From NCBI RefSeq assembly GCF_048128805.1, contig NC_136002.1, forward strand, positions 27,242,602-27,306,601: DNA of 64,000 nucleotides, written 5' to 3'. Position 1 is the first letter of the stretch. Each line of letters opens with the position of its first letter. This DNA is from Centroberyx gerrardi (Eukaryota > Chordata > Actinopteri > Beryciformes > Berycidae). The position numbers and the translations under genes are program-made. Positions 26,875 to 38,200 of the stretch are shown piece by piece. The notes below the pieces were generated by a model that saw nothing but the letters and a program-made list of their open reading frames with translations, had not been told where the DNA came from and made no database searches.

Positions 26875-27863
26875 TGGATGGGTTCGGCCAGGTTGTAAGC
26901 CAGCAGCATCTGCAGGGGTCTTGCGAGAGTGCTGAATGGAGCTGGAGCTGAAGATACCTGATCAGCGTGATGGATGCCTGTGAGCCTTGTGTGCCTGCCG
27001 TCATGCACACCTGCTGCCTGTGCCCCACTTATTGAATCCATGAATCAATTTAATGAGCGGAGGATGGGGTCAGCACTTCAATAAGCACCCCACCAAGCCG
27101 TCAAACGTAATGTCTGCCCAGTGAATGATGCTGTATGTTGAACAAATGCCCATTAAAAAACATTTCCACTGTAAATTGCAAACGAGTCTATAAAAGCAAT
27201 TGCCATGTATGTGCCGTTTATTGGATATGCTTTAGCCCATTTTTACATCTCATTCCTGTCTCCTATATACATTTTGAAATACATCCATTCCCACTGCAAA
27301 TGATGATATCCTTGGAAACACAGGGTTCAGACTAAGACCAGAGCATGATCTAGTTGTTGTTGCTTGCTACAACATTCTGAAGAAAATCGATTTACGTAAT
27401 ATAAGACACTCTATAGCTTTTATTTTGAAATAAAAAATGTATACTCCTGTGCCTGCTGCATGTGTGTTGTGTCCTGGGGACATGTATTGGGATTACAGTA
27501 ATCCAATTATAAAACGTAGTAACTGTAATCTGTCACAGTTTATTAAAAAATGATATCGAGGAAAATGTCCAGTAATCTGATTACAGATATTTTTGAAAAA
27601 TGGAGCATCACTAGTATTACTTAGAAACAGGATGGAGGGGAAACGGTGTCTAGACTGTGACATTATAAACGCTAATATGATTATAAATTGGAATCAGTAC
27701 TCAATTTCGGAAGTCCAGCAATCCAAAAGTAACTGAAAATAATCTGATTTATTTTGATTATTGAGTCTGAGTATTCCAGTGGAATTTGTGACTGATTACA
27801 ATTTGATGCAGGGAATGAGTAATCTACAACAAATTACATCTGGGAGAGAGCCTTACAGCACAT

Positions 27864-27876
27864 CTGTGTGTGTGGG

Positions 27877-27924
<48 letters not shown>

Positions 27925-27933
27925 TGTGTGTGT
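27864..27933 (+). repeat. (GT)n microsatellite
   Basis: GT tract with GGTG and TTTG interruptions. Confidence 0.95.
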
Positions 27934-29410
27934 AAGGGTCTGGTGAGGGTAAAAGAGTGAGACTCGAGAAAGAGAGTCAGACATCTTCCATTGGTAATCA
28001 ATATTGCAGCAGTGACCTGAGCGTTTGCTTTGTGATTCATCCCATTTAGAACTACAGGCTTGGCTGTCTGACAGAGACAACTCCATGATTTCCCTCTGGA
28101 TTTAGCCATGGCTAATCCACAGGGTTTATGGGGCTACTTCCACATCTACATAGTCACTGATACCTAATACCATCATACTGCAGTAAATCCCTCCACAGAC
28201 CGGCATTTCTGAAAAGTCGCTGCATTACTTTGTTGCAAAAATGAGTTTGCTCAAAAATGTGTTGTACAGAAGCGATGCACCCTGTTTGTGTACGGACAAA
28301 ACAGCCCATTATTCATCTTTGAGTGCAATTTAAGAGTAAAACAATCAGTGGCAACCTATGATCCTCGCATGCTGTGATTATAAACTTAGTTTCCACTCTG
28401 CTGATTTAACCACAAGCGTGCTTCCAGCCATGAGGTCATCCGCAGCACCGGGGACGCAACAGAAAGGACAAATGGTTGCTATTTAGATGTCTGTGGTAGC
28501 AGTATCCCAGTAGTGAATACATTTTTCTTCATCCACTGGGGACGCAGCGGCTAATGGAGCATGAGAGTGGCAGTTCCCCCGGAGTTGTGTAGCTGAGTCA
28601 CGCCCCCGTTTGGAGAGGAGCTGCAGGCATCAGTTCTGTGAGACCACGACCAAGAGAGGGCATGCTGGGAAAACCTAGGCCGATTCAGGGGTAAACATTG
28701 GTGGCAGTAATTGGAGAACCACAGCAGGGTATTTCATACATTCCTGATCCCTGTGGCTCAATTGAGGATATCCTGACTGTCGTGTTTTGAGTTGAAAAGG
28801 GAGTGATGTTCTCTACGCTAAAGGTCTTTGCAGTTTTTGTATAGAGTTTGGCGAGGCCCCTATGTTAGTCTGCATTTAATAGAACAAAATTTCATCGACC
28901 AAGTAAGCATCAAACTTGAAATTCAAAGGATGGAAATGCTGAATCATTTTTTTTTAGACAGGTATTACACACATGGATGCAGATCTAGATAAAGACCTTG
29001 TTTGGCGACGGCACTAACCCACCTATCTGTTGTTGTCCACTTCACTGTTTCCGATTCAGTGGAGCTCAATTGTCTACAGAAGTGCCATTAGTCCTGTATT
29101 TGCAATTAGATTGAATCAATATCATTAGTCACCCATTAAACGCATTAAAGCATGTCCATTCCAATTGCATCTGTTTTTGTTTGCTTCATTTTCATTGGTA
29201 CGTGTTCGTTTTCTGTCTGTTTTGGGCTTGTAAAGACAGTGGAGGCCCATAGCAAGATGCCAAAGCTTTTGAAATGCTGAGATGCATGGATCAGATATTT
29301 TACTGCTGTGTTTAGCTATCTTACCAAAGTATATTGTCACAGAAATGTTACAACTGCAACATATGAATCATTTGTCCTTCCAATATGATAATATCAAGAC
29401 GTATATATGA

Positions 29411-29471
29411 GACACACGCACACACTCACTCACACACGTGCACACACACACACACACACACGCACACACAC
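29411..29471 (+). repeat. (CA)n microsatellite
   Basis: CA tract with CGCA and CTCA interruptions. Confidence 0.95.
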
Positions 29472-29946
29472 CTCTGAGATGCATTACTAAACTTGTTGGG
29501 AAAGTAGTACAAGGTTAGCCATGGGAGTGATATCCCACTGTTCCACTGAGGTCTCTTATCAGCGTCTGCTCCTTATCATCCAGCCCCACAACAGCAGAAA
29601 CACACAGAGACTATTTTAGCTCCACCACCAGAGAAGAAATTATCGTTATCAATGTCTGTTGTATGGCATTCTGCTGCTTTTTTGTCCATCCCAGATAAAA
29701 TTATGCATTATTACAGACAAGCAACAGAAATTGAGAGGGAATAAGTTGGAACTCGGTGACAAAGAATGATTTGCATACAAATAGACGCACGTACAATAAT
29801 ATACGTCCAGAGTTCAGGAGGGATATGTTGGCCAATTAACACAGGAATGCAGAATCAGACTGTGCATGTTAGACTGAATTGTGGTCACACCACCAAATCC
29901 CCATACAGGCCTATGAGGGCTTTCAGGTGACGTCTTTCCTCTGACA

Positions 29947-30232
29947 AGTACTTACAAAGGAGTACAAAATGTGCAAATGTAGTGTGTCGTCCTTACATTG
30001 TGCTGCTTGTAGGTACATTAGATCTTATGGAGATTTGAATTATTTATGGAGATTTGGAATAAACTTATGCAAAGTGAAGTGTTACCAGCCAATTAAGTTA
30101 AACCAGACTTCATTTAAAAGGATATCAGTAAATGTGGCAACAATAATACAGAATAAACAAATCCATTTTGCCAGAATGTCTGTCAATGAGTAAACCTGCT
30201 TGAAAGCAATTTGAAAGCTGCATAAGACTAAT
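29947..30232 (+). repeat. dispersed repeat, copy A
   Basis: It starts AGTACTTACAA and ends GCATAAGACTAAT. It shares long blocks with 33030-33333 (GTACATTAGATCTTATGGAG, AATGTGGCAACAATAATACA, CATAAGACTAAT) in the same direction. Family not recognised. Confidence 0.75.
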
Positions 30233-30903
30233 TACAACAGTCTGTCTCAACAGAATTCAACAGACATGGTTAATTACTGTGCTGTTTTTGACTGGGAATT
30301 GATCATTTCGCCACTGATAAATGTGATTGATTTTTAGCTTGTTAGCTAGCATATCACTGTATCTGGTCAGCTGTCACTGCCTTATTGTAACATCTGATTT
30401 GCACACTTGCTATCTAGTAGAAGGTAGCATTAGTAGTGGCTAGTAGTTGCACGTTAACATTAACATTGGTTGCTTTGCTAAATTAGCCTGCTTGCTAGTT
30501 AGCTACAGTAGCTAACAAAGCCAAAAACACACTGTTTGTTCAGGTTAACCAAGCTGAAGTCAGTGCTCAATCTTTTTCAAGTATCTTTCTTTTTCTTGTC
30601 CTGTTGATATATATTTAGGCATTCTTTGTGTACAGCCAATTCTCCACTGGACCTCCACGATGGCGCCCCCCATGGTTGTTAGGGGTTTTGCAGTGTAACT
30701 GCATGCACTCATAACTAATCATCTCTACTCATGTAACCAATGAGCAAACAAAAAGGAGAATACCATAACAAACAACAAACACAATCATTCAACAGGTTTC
30801 CCTCCATATTTCATCTCGGTGCTAGTCTCTATGCTCTACTGAAGTTCATATGGCAGAGCTGTCAAAGCCAGACAGATGCAAAGCTTACATTCAACAAATA
30901 GAA

Positions 30904-30930
30904 AACACACACACACACACACACACACAG
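30904..30930 (+). repeat. (CA)n microsatellite
   Basis: Uninterrupted CA tract of about 12 units. Confidence 0.95.
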
Positions 30931-33029
30931 GCCCTGCACTGGACATCAGACCAGCAGTAAGTCAAACCTTGTGGAGGTTTAGCAAATGCACACAATCTAG
31001 ATGTTTTATTTTTCATTTCTCCTCTATAGAACAATGCTGGTGAAACCTCTGAGAGAGAGTTCTTCATTGCACATATAAAGATTTCCCCACAGGGACAAGA
31101 CACAGAACTGATAAATGGCTTCAGTGGCACTTTATTATTTAACTTGTCTACAACAAGCTGTTTTACTACTTTCATGAATTTTATATGATCTATCATTTAT
31201 TGTGGCTGTTTTTTTGTCCACGAAATGACTTGGTGCTGACAACTTTTCTTTTACTAAGTATTCCTTCTTTCAGCAGTTATTAGCTCCTGCCATTATGAAA
31301 ACAAGTTGATTCAAATGCCTCATTTACAATTTTTGAGTTTTTGTCATTCTTCAATGTATTCTCCATTAATGTTGCAAAATGAGACAAAGTACCCTGCCCC
31401 GGAGGGAACCTATAAAGACATCATTACAAGGTAGTTTTAATTAGTCTTTGTAATTAAAAGCAGAATATTGGGTTCAGAAAGGCTGGAAGCTAAATTGATA
31501 TGCCCATAAACATTTGCATGTTCATTCGCTAGGGTTAGCAAGCCTAACTCCCTGTCCTCAATCAGGTCCGACAAGAGGCTGGAAGAGTTGAACGGCAAAG
31601 GGATTTAAAAGAAAATGTGTATGACACCCTCTTAATTAAATGGAGGGGGGAGAAAATGGCCGATGGTTATGTATAATGAGGAAAACGGTGATAACTGGGT
31701 GTGAAGTCGGGTATCCACAATGTCTCTCCTATTTTTGCCTGACCATATGTTACAATATGGCGTCCATAAGGGGCTAGCAGCATCACACCCATCCAAAGTC
31801 ATATACTGTAGAATTTGTCCCACAGCTATGGGGTCATTTGCAGCGTCAGGTTATGTAGGCTTTAGTGCCTTGAAGGTGATGGAGACAGTTTATGAGTCCC
31901 TTTATTCTTAAAATTCCCTCGAAGAATAAAAAACTGACATATGTAATACATTCCTGGATTTGGGCAGGAGAACAAGGGATCTTGAAGGTTGAAGACATCA
32001 GTACAAGGGCACTCTGAATATTAACAGATTTATGGTTTTCACCATATGGTTTTCACCTGCCAAAAAATGCAATCAGTTGTGATAAGGACGCCGTTTTTGG
32101 CTTATCAGCTTAAAAGTTCAAACCCATTTTTGAGCGAGCACAGTTTTCCGGGGGCTGGTACATTTTCATTTTCATAACATACAATTTCATAGCCTTCTGA
32201 AGCTTATTTATAGGATCCTGCTAGGCCACACTCTGTAATAGAAACAGTAGCAATTGTGACCAACACATTTTCCTAAGTCTACATTTTTTATTACATTTTT
32301 CTGTATGACATCCCTATGGTTTCGGCTTATTAATACGTTTGTGCCAGGCATAATAAACTAGATGGAAATCCAAAAATGGGGGCGATCCTTAAGAGGAATG
32401 GCAATATGTGGGAAACTCTGGGAGAGAATTGGGTGAGATTTATGATAAGCAGTGTTCGTAGGATAAACTATCTGAGGATGTACTGTACTTTCAACATCAA
32501 GTTTGAATCCATGCAGTCACGATACTTTATATCAGTCTTGCTGTGTGCTCACAGCTTTTGAAGGGCCTGGATATTAATCAGGTTTTACTTTTTCCTTCTC
32601 TATTTAAAGTTGTCCAGTCACATTTTACAACATGAAATTAGAATTAAATGACACGCAACATACTGTACCAATATACTGGAGCTTGGATGAATCATTAACC
32701 CATAGCCTTTAAATTGTTCAAATCCCTGCTACAGAAAATGGGCAAGCTGTAATTATCCTCTTTTTTGAGCTGCCAGGTTGCGTAAGAGTTCAAACTGAGT
32801 GCTAAAATGAATCTTAATAAGAGGTTACTGTGTTCTGTTAAACATCTTGTCATTTTGCAAAAAATCCCTTCGTAACACTTTACAAAGGGACTATTCCAGG
32901 CTCTAGTCCAGTATATTAACCAGCAAAAAAAAACAAAACCAACTATACATACATGTTTTAAGTAAACAATAAGGTTTAGTTACCACAGATCCTGTGCATT
33001 TAATGAACAGAAATTAACAGCATTCTAAA

Positions 33030-33333
33030 AGTACTTACAAGGGAGTATAAAATGTACAAACATAGTGGTTCGTCCTTACATTGTGCTGCTACACCCTTCT
33101 ACATTAAGTACGGTACATTAGATCTTATGGAGATTTTAAATATTTATGGAGATTTGGAATAAACCTATGCAAAGTAAAGTGTTACCAGCCTATTAAGTTA
33201 AACCAGAGTTCATTTGAAAAGGGTATCAGTGAATGTGGCAACAATAATACAGAATAAACAAAGCCATTTTACCAAAATGTCTTTCAATCAGTACACCTGC
33301 TTGAAAGCAATTGGAAAGCTGCATAAGACTAAT
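33030..33333 (+). repeat. dispersed repeat, copy B
   Basis: About 90% similar by eye to 29947-30232, with an extra ~20 bp near 33090. The copies lie 2.8 kb apart in direct orientation. The DNA between them has no gag/pol-like ORF, so long terminal repeats of one element are unlikely, but this was not excluded. Confidence 0.75.
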
Positions 33334-33981
33334 CTACCCCCAAACAATAGAATTCCCCAGTCTCAGATGTGCTGCTGTTGTATGGTAACAAGGCATTTGG
33401 AGTAGCAAAGTCTCTTGATGAAATGTATGCTGATTACAGAGCCTATAGAAAGCCACACAGCTGCCTCTGACAAGCTGTTCATTGTAATCTGTGCCAGGTG
33501 AAAAAAAAAAAAAAAAAAGCAGCTGCATGAAGACTACCAGATGATTTGGGTTGTTGTGCATTAGCCACAGTACAAGCTAGTTTAATTTGATGTCCACACA
33601 ACAAGGTTCTACTCCTAGCACAGAAATCCTCAGCACACCACAGATGTGTTTGCTGGTTCTCAAGTTTGATGTCATTCTAAAAATAAACACCTTTCTCACC
33701 TTGACCTGACATTCTCACCCCCCAAAATTTGTCAAATCAAGCTTGTGGTTGTTCACTGACAGCAGAGACACCTGCTGGAAAAACATGATTATTATTAAAG
33801 TTTTGTAAAGTCTGCTACTGACATCTAGTGGAATATATGAATCACCACAAATGAGACTATGCAAAAAGTACTACTCTCAAACACTATTTATATTTTTATT
33901 CAGCATTTATAGTTCATTATTTAACACCTCTAACAACAAAAACAACCCTTAAAAAACAGAGGAACCATTTGTAAAATCCTT

Positions 33982-34004
33982 TAAAAAAAAAAAAAAAAAA
34001 AAAA
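33982..34004 (+). repeat. poly-A run
   Basis: About 22 A residues; no recognisable retroelement body is attached. Confidence 0.9.
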
Positions 34005-34355
34005 TTGATTTTGTGCCATCAATCATTTTTTAAGTCTAAGTGTCCATATTTTCAAATGTATTGCTGTATAATTTTGGAAGGAATTATTCAAACATATATA
34101 CAATTGGACCTGGAAAAGGAAGAATAAAACCTAAATCATGCAGGTTTGTTATAACAATATATATGCAGACGATGTAAAAGGGCTGATGTTATTTGAACAC
34201 TCACCTCAAGTTGTTGTTTTGATTACAACGTTTGTCATATTATCACCACACACTCACAGTCCAGTAATAGTGGAGGCTGTAACTTGACCTTGCCTCTTAA
34301 TGGCTGTGTGACAATGGTGCCCCGTCCCACTGGCCTGTCTGCCCCTCTGTTGTGG

Positions 34356-34365
34356 CTATTTATAA
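34356..34365 (+). promoter_or_regulatory. MEF2-like / TATA-like element upstream of fbxo40
   Basis: CTATTTATAA matches the MEF2 consensus YTA(A/T)4TAR exactly and also reads as a TATA box (TATTTATA). It lies about 70 bp before a good splice donor at 34438, leaving room for a short non-coding first exon starting near 34387. MEF2 control would suit a muscle gene. The match is visible; the function is inference. Confidence 0.5.
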
Positions 34366-34386
34366 TGTCCAGACACAGTGCAGAGG

Positions 34387-34437
34387 TTATTCTGAGGTGC
34401 AAGCAAACACAAGGTGACGGGCGCAGTGGAACAAAGG
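34387..34437 (+). other. fbxo40: probable non-coding exon 1 of fbxo40
   Basis: The start is placed about 30 bp after the TATA-like element. The end is set by the donor AAAGG|GTGAGA. The stretch has no ATG-initiated frame of use. The joining acceptor would be the CTTTTTCAG at 35169-35177. No transcript evidence is available, so the exon is inferred from promoter-like and splice-like signals only. Confidence 0.4.
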
Positions 34438-34603
34438 GTGAGAAATTTTACTGTTGATGCTGGTGTTAACCTCTCTTTCTAAAACAAAATATACTGTACA
34501 TTTCCTCATTTTTTTCAGAATGGCTTATATTGATCTAGCTGAAAATGTAATTCCTCTTTGTATTTTAAAGGCAATATAGATAATAAAGTCTTGTTATAAC
34601 AAA

Positions 34604-34980
34604 AACCCACGGTGAGGCATCTTTTAGTTTCTGTGGTCCTTGCCTCTGGAACAGCCTCCCAGAAGACCTGAGGGCTGCAGAGGGTGTTGACATTTTTAAA
34701 AGCAAACTCAAGACCTAACTTTTTAGTCTAGCTTTTACATCTTAATCTTTTAGGTTTTTTTTTATCTTGTTATTATCTTGTTTTATTTGTTTTAATCTGG
34801 TCTCTGGTGTTTCCTTAGTTTGACTGTGTCCTATCAAGTTCTCATCTGTGAAGTTTCCTCAGTTTTATTGTGTCTTATGAAGTTTTAGTCTGTGAAGCAC
34901 TTTGTGTTACATTTGTTTGTATGAAAAGTGCTATACACTTTGATTGATAAAATTGAAAATTGATTGATATCATTTCTGAA
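34604..34980 (+). mobile_element. L2-type LINE 3' fragment in fbxo40 intron 1
   Basis: GGAACAGCCTCCCAGAAGAC encodes the usual WNSLPEDLR end of the L2 C-terminal region, followed by KSKLKT and a stop. The 3' UTR ends GAAGCACTTTGTGTTACATT and AAAAGTGCTATACA, then TTGATTGAT repeats. It is 5'-truncated as usual for LINEs and lies in the same direction as fbxo40. Confidence 0.75.
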
Positions 34981-35177
34981 TACTTAATTCTGTCAGAACA
35001 ATTTACAATTGATATGCCCACATTTACAATTTTCCTTTTTTATTCCTTCTCAGATGTGTAAATATTAACACTATCATCCCTGGTAGATTTCTATCTTATT
35101 GATAAACTTTGCTAATCAAAATGGGAAAATTTTAAAATGTTCTACTACAGTGTTTATGGCATGAAACTCTTTTTCAG

Positions 35178-35216
35178 ATGGTCATACCCTTGTATACATA
35201 CATATAAGCCAGAATG
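35178..35216 (+). other. fbxo40: fbxo40 exon 2 with upstream ORF and start codon
   Basis: This is a 39-nt exon between a pyrimidine-rich acceptor (CTTTTTCAG) and a strong donor (GTAAGT at 35217). It begins with an ATG that opens a nine-codon upstream ORF ending in TAA at 35205-35207. After GCCAGA comes the main ATG (35214-35216), with A at -3 and G at +4 after splicing. The exon therefore contributes only the initiator methionine. The upstream boundary is the less certain of the two. Confidence 0.65.
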
Positions 35217-38200
35217 GTAAGTGCATTTCTTTTTGCATGTTGAATTTGGGGTCAACTCAATTATTTTAACATTCATAACAAAACATAATTCTCACCTTCC
35301 TTATAAAAAAATACAAGACAAAAATACAGTCAGTTTATAGTTATAGCTTTTCATTAGTTACAATGTGCATCAAGAGGCATTTAAAACTTTCTGTTGAGCC
35401 ATCTTTTCTCTCTGAAGGTGAAGAGCAGGAAGATCCCAGTGGGGCAGCATGAGCATTGCGACAAGTGTTACAACGCCCACTGTCAAGTCCCGGTGCAGAT
35501 CTCTGTCTCATGCGTGGTCATCAAGTGCCGTGGAAACTGCGGTGCCACGCTGCATATGTGCAAGGAAGAGGAGCACTTGCTTCTCTGTCCTAATGAGAAG
35601 GTCCCCTGCCTCAATGCCGGCTATGGCTGTCCTGTCTCCATGCTCCGCCGCAGGCTTGCCAAGCACCTGGAGGTCTGTCCCGCCAGTGTGGTCAGCTGCT
35701 CTCAGGAGTGGAACCGTTGGCCGGTCTCGGACACTGACTCGGCCTTTTACAGAAATGTGTCCGGAGACCCACGGACCGAAGGACAACTGGACGTTGCTAC
35801 GGCTCTCAGGGACCAAGAGCTGCTATTCAGGTCCATCAAGATGAAGAACGTTTTTCCTGAGCTGATGGAGGTCATTGAGGAACCGGGCCTTCAAGACATG
35901 GCTGTTGGGGGCAGCAGTCCCGCAGATGGAGCTGCCAATTCTTTTGATTGTGGTGCATTTACAGAAAATGACTACGTTAGGATGGAGGATAAAGAGCTGA
36001 GTCAAGAGGAGAGGGATGCGTTGGCCAAGAATAGAGACTTAGAGAGTATTCAAAATTACAGCTCCTGGGAGGTAATGTTCAGGAAGGAGATGGAGGGATG
36101 CAAGCAAACTGTGAAAAACCTGGATAAACAAACTGATTCTTGTGGTGTGAAGGAAGAGCAAGAATCATCGAATAGTCGCAGAGAGACAAGAGACTCACAG
36201 CAGGGTCAGGAGTATGGTGCAACTGGCCTCGCACCATGGCAAGACGGAGTCCTAGAGAGGTTAAGCAAAGAGGTCAATATTGCTGAATATAACATGTATC
36301 TGGTGCACAATGGGGCGATGCTAATTAATTTTGGCCAACTTGCTGCTTGTACCCCAAGAGAAAAGGATTTTGTTTATGGAAACCTGGAGCCCATAGAGGT
36401 TCAAACTGTCCGGTCATTTAACGTTCCCACCAGCTACCGGGCAAAACGTAACCATCTGAGGGACCCCACACGTAAGGCCAAGAGCACCCACCAAAGTGTT
36501 GACACTGCAGATTTAGGCGTGTCAGTTGAAGATCTTCCCAAGACTGATGAGGTGAGCGCAACGTTGTTGTGTTCGCTGGAAAAGGAGCTGAAAGGACATC
36601 TGATCTCAGAGAGCGTGGGAACAGACGGCCTGTATGTAGATATAGGAACGCAGACGTACAACTTCGCCTCTGCTCCATTCAAGATCGATGCATCGCTTGC
36701 CGACGTCCTCGCAGACAAACCCAACGGTCTTCATGTACATATTCAAGCAGAATCTGTCACCAGAAGACATAATAAAACAAGTTCGGCGTTTAATTACATC
36801 TGTGGCCACTTCTTCCGCCGCGACGAATACCGCTCTCATTTTAGGAATGTGCACTCAGACATACAAGCCAGTCTGAATGGCTGGTTTGAACAACGGTGCC
36901 CTTTAGCTTACCTGGGCTGCACTTTTAGCCAGACGAGATTCCACCCCGCCGGCCACCGAGCCACGATCAAATACTGCCCAGATCTCAGCACCTTTGCCCT
37001 CCGACCAACGGTCTCTTCATCCCTCTTTGAAGGCGGGAAAACCTTCGGCCCTCAGCGAAATCGAGCACGTAATCTAGATCCCCTGAGCAGGCTGCCCTTT
37101 GAGATCCTTCAGCACATTGCTGGTTACCTTGACAGTTTTACATTATCCCAGCTAGCCCAGGTCTCCCGTCTGATGAGAGAAGTGTGTGCCACGCTGTTGC
37201 AGGAGAGAGGGATGGTCTCCCTCAAGTGGGAGAAAAAGACATATTCCCATGGGGGAACCTCCTGGAAATGTCGAAAGAAAGCAAGTATCCTTTTAGATTT
37301 TCCTGGTTTTTCTTGTTGTTGTTTTTTATATATTCTAGAAATGAATAGTTTTTGCTTGTGTTTGTTGGCTTGATTGTTTGAACCAGCTGCCAGAAACCTT
37401 TTAATTTCTGTTAACTGAATTGCTGAGAGCTCATGCATCGCTACTGAAACGGAGTCCTTTCTCTTCATCAGCAAATCAGCCAGGTTTGGGGGTTTACTTT
37501 CAAAATGTAATCTCTGTAATCTGTGATTACTTGCTCAAAACTGCAACTAGTCACACAATTACTGATCCCCGTTTTAATCAGTAATCTTAATCAGGAGTGT
37601 AATTTCTAATTAAACCAGCTCAGTAACAATCTGATTAATTTCACTGGCTTTTGGAAACAGACAAGTTAATCCATTTGGCACACTGCTGCTTGGAAAGTTG
37701 TTAATCATCAGAAATCATGATAAACCATTACTTCATGTTGTGCAAAATAATGCTGGTGTGAAGAGGCCAATAATGTAATAACTACTGATAATGTAATAAA
37801 ACTAAATGTAATGAAGTCGATAATGTAATAAAAAGCCGATAATATATTAGAATCCTGAACTAGTAATCTAATAATGTATTGGCTTGTTAAGCATTTTTGG
37901 CTGAAAAATGTAATAACTTCAACCAATGATGTAATATCACTGAAATCTCTTCAAGTGTAATGTAAACAAGTTGTTATTTGTAAACAGTTGTGAGTGATTA
38001 GCATGGCAGTAATAGTCACCAGTCAGGCTCGGGACAGCTGAAGTCCACAGTGTCTCGGCTGAATTACATCACTGATTCTCTGTGAATCAGCAATGAAACT
38101 GACTTGTCATATGAGCCACTGCATGTTTATACTGAGTGATGGCTTACAATGTGAACTTAGGTGAACTTTAATTTATTATTCTGATGCACACTAAAAGAAT

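Larger units (their letters stand above)
21961..29946. other. gene-free stretch
   Basis: Holds the MITE at 24.5 kb and three GT/CA tracts. A 152-residue minus-strand frame (24505-24047) is Pro/Ser-rich and matches no family I know; I treat it as chance. 27.48-27.78 kb has repeated GTAATC(T/C) and AATCTGATTA units suggestive of an old DNA transposon. Confidence 0.45.
30233..34355. other. gene-free stretch upstream of fbxo40
   Basis: Contains repeat copy B and poly-A runs. 32872-32895 (GTAACACTTTACAAAGGGAC) resembles a common teleost transposon end, so copy B may belong to a longer element starting there. Confidence 0.4.

Noticed and set aside
29947..33333. The direct-repeat pair as LTRs of a retrovirus-like element
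   Set aside because: The repeat ends are not TG...CA, there is no primer-binding site or polypurine tract that I can see, and no gag/pol frame lies between.
35449..36876. Several antisense and alternative-frame ORFs over the large fbxo40 exon
   Set aside because: Shadows of the fbxo40 coding frame.
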